From Rouxiella silvae (GTDB lineage: Bacteria; Pseudomonadota; Gammaproteobacteria; Enterobacterales; Enterobacteriaceae): a DNA stretch of 64,000 nucleotides. The first letter of the stretch is position 1. Every line of letters begins with the position of its first letter. This document shows positions 58,084 through 64,000 of this stretch, one piece after another. The DNA is taken from the NCBI RefSeq assembly GCF_002093625.1, contig NZ_MRWD01000021.1, positions 1 to 64,000 of the forward strand. Direction: 5' to 3'. The notes under the pieces were generated by a model. That model had not been told where the DNA came from. It did not search any database and worked only from the letters and a program-made list of their open reading frames with translations. The position numbers were made by a program, and so were the translations under genes.

Positions 58084-60801
58084 TCAGTTTTGCAGACGTC
58101 CGTGACACTGCTTGTATTTTTTGCCTGAACCGCATGGGCAAGGATCATTGCGCCCGACTTTGCGTTCAGCGGCTGCTGGACTGCCTGCGGTCAATGACAA
58201 CTCTTCTTCAAGAGAGGCAACGTGGCTAAGCTGTTGCTGCTGAGCCAAACGCTCAGCTTCTTCGCGACGGTGCTCTTCCATTGCTTCGACTTCTTCAGGC
58301 ATGCGAACCTGAACCTTGCTCAATACGCTAACCACCTCATATTTAAGTGATTCCAGCATAGAAGCGAACATAGCAAACGATTCGCGCTTGTATTCCTGCT
58401 TCGGATCTTTCTGCGCATAACCACGCAGGTGGATGCCCTGACGCAGATAGTCCATCGCTGCCAGATGCTCTTTCCACAGGGAGTCGAGCGTTTGCAGCAT
58501 CACACCTTTTTCGAAGTTACGCATCATTTCGATGCCAACAACTTCTTCTTTGCGCGCATAAGAATCTTTCGCCGTTTGCAGAATGCGCTCACGAAGCGTT
58601 TCCTCATGCAGCTCAGGCTCTTTATCCAGCCACTCTTTGATAGGCATTTCCAGCTCGAAATCGTTCTTCAGACGCTGTTCCAGACCTTCAACATCCCACA
58701 TTTCTTCCAGCGACTGCGGTGGAATACAGCTGTCGATGGTGCTTTTGAACACGTCTTCGCGGATGCTGGCGATGGTTTCGCTCACGTCAGTGACGTCCAA
58801 CAGTTCGTTACGCTGGCCGTAGATGGCGCGGCGCTGGTCGTTGGCAACGTCATCGTATTCAAGCAGCTGTTTACGAATGTCGTAGTTACGGCCTTCAACT
58901 TTGCGCTGTGCGTTGGCAATCGCTTTGGTCACCCAAGGGTGCTCGATAGCTTCGCCCGGCTTCATGCCCAGTTTGCGCATCATGCCTGATACACGGTCTG
59001 AGGCGAAGATACGCATCAGTGGATCTTCCATTGACAGGTAGAAGCGGGATGAACCGGCATCGCCCTGACGACCCGCACGACCGCGCAGCTGGTTATCGAT
59101 ACGACGTGATTCATGACGTTCGGTACCCACGATATGTAAACCACCGGAGGCCAGAACGGCTTCGTGACGTACATTCCAGGCTTCTTTAATGCTGGCAATT
59201 TGCTCGGCCGTTACCTCTTCGCCCAGTTTCTCAATCTCAACCTGCCAGCTGCCGCCCAGCACGATATCCGTACCACGACCGGCCATGTTGGTGGCGATAG
59301 TTACGCGGCTTGGCTGACCGGCCTGAGCAACAATATCAGCCTCTTTGGCGTGGAACTTGGCGTTTAGGACGCTGTGTTCGATACCGGCTTTGGTCAACTC
59401 GTGAGAAACCACTTCAGATTTTTCGATTGAAGCAGTACCGACCAAAATTGGCTGTCCGTTTGCGCTGCGTTCTTTAATATCTTCGATGATGGCGCCGATT
59501 TTTTCCATTTCAGTCATGTAGACCAGGTCAGGCAAATCTTTACGCTGCATTGGGCGGTTGGTTGGCACCACAATGGTATCGAGCTTGTAAATAGTACTGA
59601 ATTCAAACGCTTCGGTGTCGGCAGTACCGGTCATACCGGCCAGTTTCTCATACAGGCGGAAGTAGTTCTGGAAGGTAATTGATGCCAGAGTCTGGTTTTC
59701 GTTTTGAATATCAACGTGTTCTTTGGCTTCAACCGCCTGATGTAAACCGTCTGACCAGCGACGCCCCTGCATGGTACGACCGGTGTGTTCGTCAACAATG
59801 ATAACTTCACCGTCTTTAACGATGTAGTCAACATCGCGGGTGAACAGCACGTGGGCGCGCAGTGCGGCCGTTACGTGGTGCATCAGCATAATGTTGGTTG
59901 GGGAATAGAGTGATTCACCCTCTTCCATGATGCCAGCTTCGGCCAGCATCTCTTCAATCAAAATTAATCCACGCTCGGTCAAATGAACCTGACGCGCTTT
60001 CTCATCAACGGAGAAGTGACCTTCGCCTTGGAAGCTGTCTGAATCTTCTTTTTCCTGACGGATCAGTTTAGGGATCAGCTTGTCGACGCGAATATACATC
60101 TCTGAGCTGTCTTCTGCCGGACCCGAGATAATAAGCGGAGTACGTGCTTCATCGATAAGGATGGAGTCAACCTCATCCACCAGCGCATAGTGCAGCTTAC
60201 GCTGAACGCGCTCTTCGATGCTGAACGCCATGTTGTCGCGCAGATAGTCGAAGCCGTATTCGTTGTTGGTACCGTAGGTAATATCTGCGGCGTAGGCTTC
60301 GCGCTTCGCGGGTGCTGGCATATTTGGCAGGTTGATGCCCACGCTCAAACCGAGGAATTCAAACAGCGGACGGTTATTTTCCGCATCGCGCTGGGCCAAA
60401 TAGTCGTTGACGGTAACAACGTGAACGCCTTTACCGCTTAAGGCATTCAGGTAGGCTGGCAGGGTTGCGGTCAGGGTTTTACCTTCACCGGTGCGCATTT
60501 CTGCGATACAGCGTTCGTTTAAAACCATACCGCCGAGCAGCTGTACGTCAAAGTGACGCATACCGAATACGCGCTTACTTGATTCACGCACGACAGCAAA
60601 AGCTTCAGGGATTAGGGATTCAAGCACTTCGCCTTTTTCCAAACGAGCGCGAAACTCATCGGTTTTGGCTCTCAGTTGCTCGTCAGACAGTGCTGAAACT
60701 TCAGGTTCGAGACGGCTAACTTGGTCAACAACTTTGCGCATACGGCGCAGTGTACGATCGTTACGGCTACCAAAAACTTTGGTGAGTAATTTGCTTAACA
60801 T
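58084..60801 (-). CDS. secA: Preprotein translocase ATPase SecA
   Basis: Motor of the Sec pathway. The 905-residue protein (E. coli 901) has Walker [18 protein letters not shown] motif II, the [21 protein letters not shown] motif, helical scaffold and wing domains, and a C-terminal zinc site [16 protein letters not shown] 60801 ([12 protein letters not shown]) aligns with E. coli; in-frame codons upstream to 60840 lie in the secM-secA gap. Its translation is expected to be governed by SecM arrest. Confidence 0.97.
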   Translation of the reverse strand: MLSKLLTKVFGSRNDRTLRRMRKVVDQVSRLEPEVSALSDEQLRAKTDEFRARLEKGEVLESLIPEAFAVVRESSKRVFGMRHFDVQLLGGMVLNERCIAEMRTGEGKTLTATLPAYLNALSGKGVHVVTVNDYLAQRDAENNRPLFEFLGLSVGINLPNMPAPAKREAYAADITYGTNNEYGFDYLRDNMAFSIEERVQRKLHYALVDEVDSILIDEARTPLIISGPAEDSSEMYIRVDKLIPKLIRQEKEDSDSFQGEGHFSVDEKARQVHLTERGLILIEEMLAEAGIMEEGESLYSPTNIMLMHHVTAALRAHVLFTRDVDYIVKDGEVIIVDEHTGRTMQGRRWSDGLHQAVEAKEHVDIQNENQTLASITFQNYFRLYEKLAGMTGTADTEAFEFSTIYKLDTIVVPTNRPMQRKDLPDLVYMTEMEKIGAIIEDIKERSANGQPILVGTASIEKSEVVSHELTKAGIEHSVLNAKFHAKEADIVAQAGQPSRVTIATNMAGRGTDIVLGGSWQVEIEKLGEEVTAEQIASIKEAWNVRHEAVLASGGLHIVGTERHESRRIDNQLRGRAGRQGDAGSSRFYLSMEDPLMRIFASDRVSGMMRKLGMKPGEAIEHPWVTKAIANAQRKVEGRNYDIRKQLLEYDDVANDQRRAIYGQRNELLDVTDVSETIASIREDVFKSTIDSCIPPQSLEEMWDVEGLEQRLKNDFELEMPIKEWLDKEPELHEETLRERILQTAKDSYARKEEVVGIEMMRNFEKGVMLQTLDSLWKEHLAAMDYLRQGIHLRGYAQKDPKQEYKRESFAMFASMLESLKYEVVSVLSKVQVRMPEEVEAMEEHRREEAERLAQQQQLSHVASLEEELSLTAGSPAAAERKVGRNDPCPCGSGKKYKQCHGRLQN

Positions 60802-60810
60802 GATTCTTGA

Positions 60811-60913
60811 TTTCTCTTTGAGACCGCATGCTGCGGCCACTATTTTTGTTAGTACTTTTTGCTTTTACCGACATAGGTTACAGGCTTGTGCCATGCTGAC
60901 TTATGCAGAGAAA
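60811..60913 (-). promoter_or_regulatory. secM-secA intergenic stem candidate
   Basis: Sequence just ahead of the secA start (TTTCTCT on the plus strand, 60811-60817) is complementary to AGAGAAA at 60907-60913, near the secM stop. A stem that hides the secA ribosome site and opens when a ribosome stalls at the end of secM is the known E. coli design. The 7-bp pairing found by eye is only suggestive. Confidence 0.4.
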
Positions 60914-60943
60914 AAGCGGCAAAGATCACTTCAGAAATGACAA

Positions 60944-61477
60944 TCAAACCAGAGAGGCGAGAGGCCCGGCGCGAATACCTAGACTCTCGGCCAGCCAGAT
61001 GCCCGGCTGGTGTTTATCGGAGGCCGTGAGCAGCGTTTGCTGAGTATCACGGATAATTACCGGGGGTTTTGCTTCGTGCGTGAGCAACGAATTTAACGTG
61101 ACCAGCAGAGCAAGCTGCTGCACGTGCAATGGTTCAACGTCGGCTAACACGGCTTCAGGGCTGACGACGTTATAGGTCACAACCTGAGGGGCCAACGCAA
61201 AAGAAAGGTGACGGATGACCGTGCGCAGTGCATGCTGCTGCCAGTAATCAACACCGATTGACGCACGGCGATGGGCCTGGAGCCACGCCAGATTGGTCAG
61301 TCCACGCGTGTCGATGTTTAAACGGTTTAGACTTGAGGAGGTATTGGTTACACTTGCCAGCTCAGTTTGTGAAAGATTCGTCGACACGCCAAGGCTCGCC
61401 GCGACCATCCCCAACAGGAGATGCGGCCAAAAATACCTTCTGCCAAATTGTCGCCAACGATTTAGAATACCAATCAC
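60944..61477 (-). CDS. secM: Secretion monitor SecM
   Basis: SecM stalls its ribosome near its C-terminus unless pulled by the Sec machinery, thereby raising secA translation. From GTG 61477 (reading as [19 protein letters not shown]) it is 177 residues (E. coli 170), with the extended basic and hydrophobic signal sequence [14 protein letters not shown] and the conserved [21 protein letters not shown]. The arrest motif is HxxxxWLxxxxGIRAGP, residues 156-172, differing from E. coli FxxxxWIxxxxGIRAGP at two positions. The long frame to 61555 adds 26 residues without family support. Divergent from the DciA-like gene. Confidence 0.92.
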   Translation of the reverse strand: MIGILNRWRQFGRRYFWPHLLLGMVAASLGVSTNLSQTELASVTNTSSSLNRLNIDTRGLTNLAWLQAHRRASIGVDYWQQHALRTVIRHLSFALAPQVVTYNVVSPEAVLADVEPLHVQQLALLVTLNSLLTHEAKPPVIIRDTQQTLLTASDKHQPGIWLAESLGIRAGPLASLV

Positions 61478-61505
61478 AAGTTTTACAATCCGCCGGAGCT
61501 CGCCA

Positions 61506-62051
61506 ATGCGTAACAGCCGCCCACAATTATTAGATATCCTGTTCGATGACGCCACTGCCGCTGGGCAAAGCCCTCTGCGTGTGGTTCAACAGCGCGCGGC
61601 CGCATTACTCAAGCTCAATCGCGCTGTGAAAGGTCTGCTACCCACCCAAATGCAAGCATGGTGCCGGGTCGGTAATTATCGTCAGGGTGTATTGGTGCTA
61701 GAGATAGCAAATGCCAGTTGGATGATGCGGTTACGTTATGAACAACCGGCGCTTCTCTCTGCACTTCGTGCGCAAATACTACCATCATTGTCTTCAATCG
61801 ACATCAGGATTAATCCATCGTTGATGGCGAAAACGGAAAACTTATCGCAGAAAAATGGAAATTCAGCGCAGGAATATGAAAAAACAGGAATATCAAAGGG
61901 TCCCTTACCGCCAGTTAGGCAAATAAGTATGCAGAGCGCGGAAGAATTACGATTACTGGCGAGCCGTAGCCCTGAGAAACTTAGAAAAGCATTAGAACGA
62001 CTGGCTGGAATGGCCGGAGAGGGTGCCAAAACAACCAGTCGTAATAATTAA
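61506..62051 (+). CDS. DciA-like (DUF721) protein
   Basis: A 181-residue protein of the DUF721/DciA family. Its N-terminal half holds the family pattern: a helix with [18 protein letters not shown], then [40 protein letters not shown]. The C-terminal ~70 residues are polar and not recognised. DciA loads the DnaB helicase in bacteria without DnaC; E. coli has DnaC and lacks this gene. In Pseudomonas and Vibrio dciA lies between lpxC and secA, the same place as here. ATG 61506 has GGAG upstream; the longer frame from 61293 would overlap secM. Divergent from secM and convergent with lpxC (12-base gap). Confidence 0.75.
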   Translation: MRNSRPQLLDILFDDATAAGQSPLRVVQQRAAALLKLNRAVKGLLPTQMQAWCRVGNYRQGVLVLEIANASWMMRLRYEQPALLSALRAQILPSLSSIDIRINPSLMAKTENLSQKNGNSAQEYEKTGISKGPLPPVRQISMQSAEELRLLASRSPEKLRKALERLAGMAGEGAKTTSRNN

Positions 62052-62063
62052 TATCAGTACCGA

Positions 62064-62999
<936 letters not shown>

Positions 63000-63010
63000 T
63001 TATCCATCCA

Positions 63011-63038
63011 ACCGACCTAAGGATACCTTAAGATCGGT
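63011..63038 (-). terminator. Hairpin between ftsZ and lpxC
   Basis: ACCGA (63011-63015) pairs with TCGGT (63034-63038) and CCTAAGG (63016-63022) with CCTTAAG, one mismatch. It could be a partial terminator or processing site after ftsZ. Confidence 0.45.
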
Positions 63039-63091
63039 GGGACAGTTTAGCACAAAGAGCGGAGATCCCAAAATTCGGACAAATCGTGAAA

Positions 63092-64000
63092 TTAGTCCGC
63101 CTGCTTACGCAAGAAGGCTGGGATATCCAAATAGTCTGGCTCTTTGTTTGATTGCGTGTTCGGATCATTAACCACCTTCGCTGCTGGCTTGTTTTCCTGC
63201 GGCAGTGGCGACATGCCATGCTGCTGATAACGGTGATCCATTACAGGTTGGCTAGCAGGTTTATTGGTCACCAGGGTGATTTCAGGACGTTTGTCCATGC
63301 CAATACCTGTTGCCACCACGGTGACACGCAGTTCGTCGTTCATTTCCGGGTCAAGGGAAGTACCAATAACCACGGTGGCGTTGTCAGAGGCGAAAGCACG
63401 GATAGTGTTACCCACAGTCTCAAACTCGTCCAAACGCAGGTCGAAGCCAGCGGTGATGTTAACCAGTACGCCGCGAGCGCCGGACAGGTCGATATCTTCC
63501 AGCAGCGGGCTGGAGATAGCCATCTCTGCCGCTTCTTCAGCACGGTCTTCACCACACGCCACGCCAGAACCCATCATCGCGTAGCCCATTTCGGACATCA
63601 CGGTGCGCACGTCGGCGAAGTCGACGTTCATCAGGCCAGGACGGGTGATCAGCTCGGCAATACCCTGTACAGCGCCTTTAAGTACGTCGTTAGCCGCACC
63701 GAAAGCGTCGAGCAGAGAGATACCGCGACCCAGAACTTTAAGCAGCTTATCGTTCGGGATAGTGATCAGTGAGTCAACGTGCTTAGAAAGCTCGGCGATA
63801 CCCTGCTCCGCGAATGCCATGCGCTTCTTGCCTTCAAAATTGAAAGGCTTAGTCACCACGGCAACGGTCAGAATACCTAATTCTTTTGCTACTTCCGCAA
63901 CCACAGGCGCTGCACCGGTACCGGTACCGCCACCCATACCTGCTGCGATGAACACCATATCGGCGCCTTCGAGTGCTACTCGCAGGGCTTCACGGTCTTC
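63092..64000 (-). CDS. ftsZ: Cell division protein FtsZ (3' part)
   Basis: Tubulin-like GTPase forming the Z-ring. About 302 codons are in the window; the N-terminus is beyond 64000. The tubulin signature GMGGGTGTG lies near the edge, followed by the T7 loop ([15 protein letters not shown]) and a variable linker, and the C-terminal peptide [15 protein letters not shown] that binds FtsA and ZipA. The frame continues open to the last base. Confidence 0.98.
   Translation of the reverse strand, partial: EDREALRVALEGADMVFIAAGMGGGTGTGAAPVVAEVAKELGILTVAVVTKPFNFEGKKRMAFAEQGIAELSKHVDSLITIPNDKLLKVLGRGISLLDAFGAANDVLKGAVQGIAELITRPGLMNVDFADVRTVMSEMGYAMMGSGVACGEDRAEEAAEMAISSPLLEDIDLSGARGVLVNITAGFDLRLDEFETVGNTIRAFASDNATVVIGTSLDPEMNDELRVTVVATGIGMDKRPEITLVTNKPASQPVMDHRYQQHGMSPLPQENKPAAKVVNDPNTQSNKEPDYLDIPAFLRKQAD

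Overview
The window looks like the chromosome of an Enterobacterales bacterium outside Escherichia, most likely Yersiniaceae-like (Rahnella, Rouxiella, Ewingella or Serratia type). The core gene order, read on the minus strand, is the E. coli block ftsZ-lpxC-secM-secA-mutT-yacG-zapD-coaE-guaC-hofCB-ppdD-nadC-ampDE-aroP-pdhR-aceEF-lpdA-acnB-yacL-speDE-yacC-cueO-hpt-can-yadGH-panDCB-folK-pcnB-gluQ-dksA-sfsA-thpR-hrpB-mrcB-fhuACDB. Protein lengths mostly match E. coli. The genus call is an inference from gene content.

Layout. 1-980: an AT-rich flank with an orphan lectin-like gene. 981-7060: the fhuACDB ferrichrome operon with a Fur box. 7185-17636: mrcB, hrpB, then thpR, sfsA, dksA, gluQ, pcnB (conserved AUU start) and folK. 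17644-21480: opgD and a qseBC two-component pair between folK and panB, a site that is occupied differently in E. coli. 21582-26900: panBCD, the YadGH ABC exporter, carbonic anhydrase and hpt. 26998-31564: CueR-type promoter and cueO, yacC, speED, yacL. 31688-38554: acnB, an orphan glutamate/aspartate-binding protein, an 861-bp tandem duplication carrying a 40-codon ORF, and lpdA. 38800-46188: aceF, aceE, pdhR and divergent aroP, with PdhR and TyrR sites. 46415-48815: a sugar (probably xyloside/arabinoside) transporter plus GH43 hydrolase with a CRP-like site, inserted between aroP and ampE. 48833-57544: ampED, nadC, the ppdD-hofBC pilus set, guaC, coaE-zapD-yacG. 57602-64000: mutT, secA, secM, a DciA-like (DUF721) gene, lpxC and the 3' part of ftsZ.

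Functionally the window is mostly housekeeping: cell wall and division (mrcB, ampD, lpxC, ftsZ, zapD), central carbon (pdhR-aceEF-lpdA, acnB), pantothenate and CoA (panBCD, coaE), polyamines, RNA 3'-end metabolism and protein export. Accessory content is limited to four insertions relative to E. coli: the lectin-like gene, opgD-qseBC, the gltI-like gene with the duplicated small ORF, and the GPH-GH43 pair. gcd (between cueO and hpt in E. coli) and yacH (between lpdA and acnB) are absent.

The points most worth following are: the 861-bp tandem duplication next to lpdA, whose small hydrophobic-peptide gene is nearly unchanged while its leader differs between copies; a DciA-type helicase-loader homologue in an order that uses DnaC; a SecM arrest motif with changes at two normally conserved positions; and several well-formed operators (PmrA/QseB-like, CueR, PdhR, two TyrR boxes). 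No tRNA, rRNA, CRISPR array, insertion sequence or prophage was seen.
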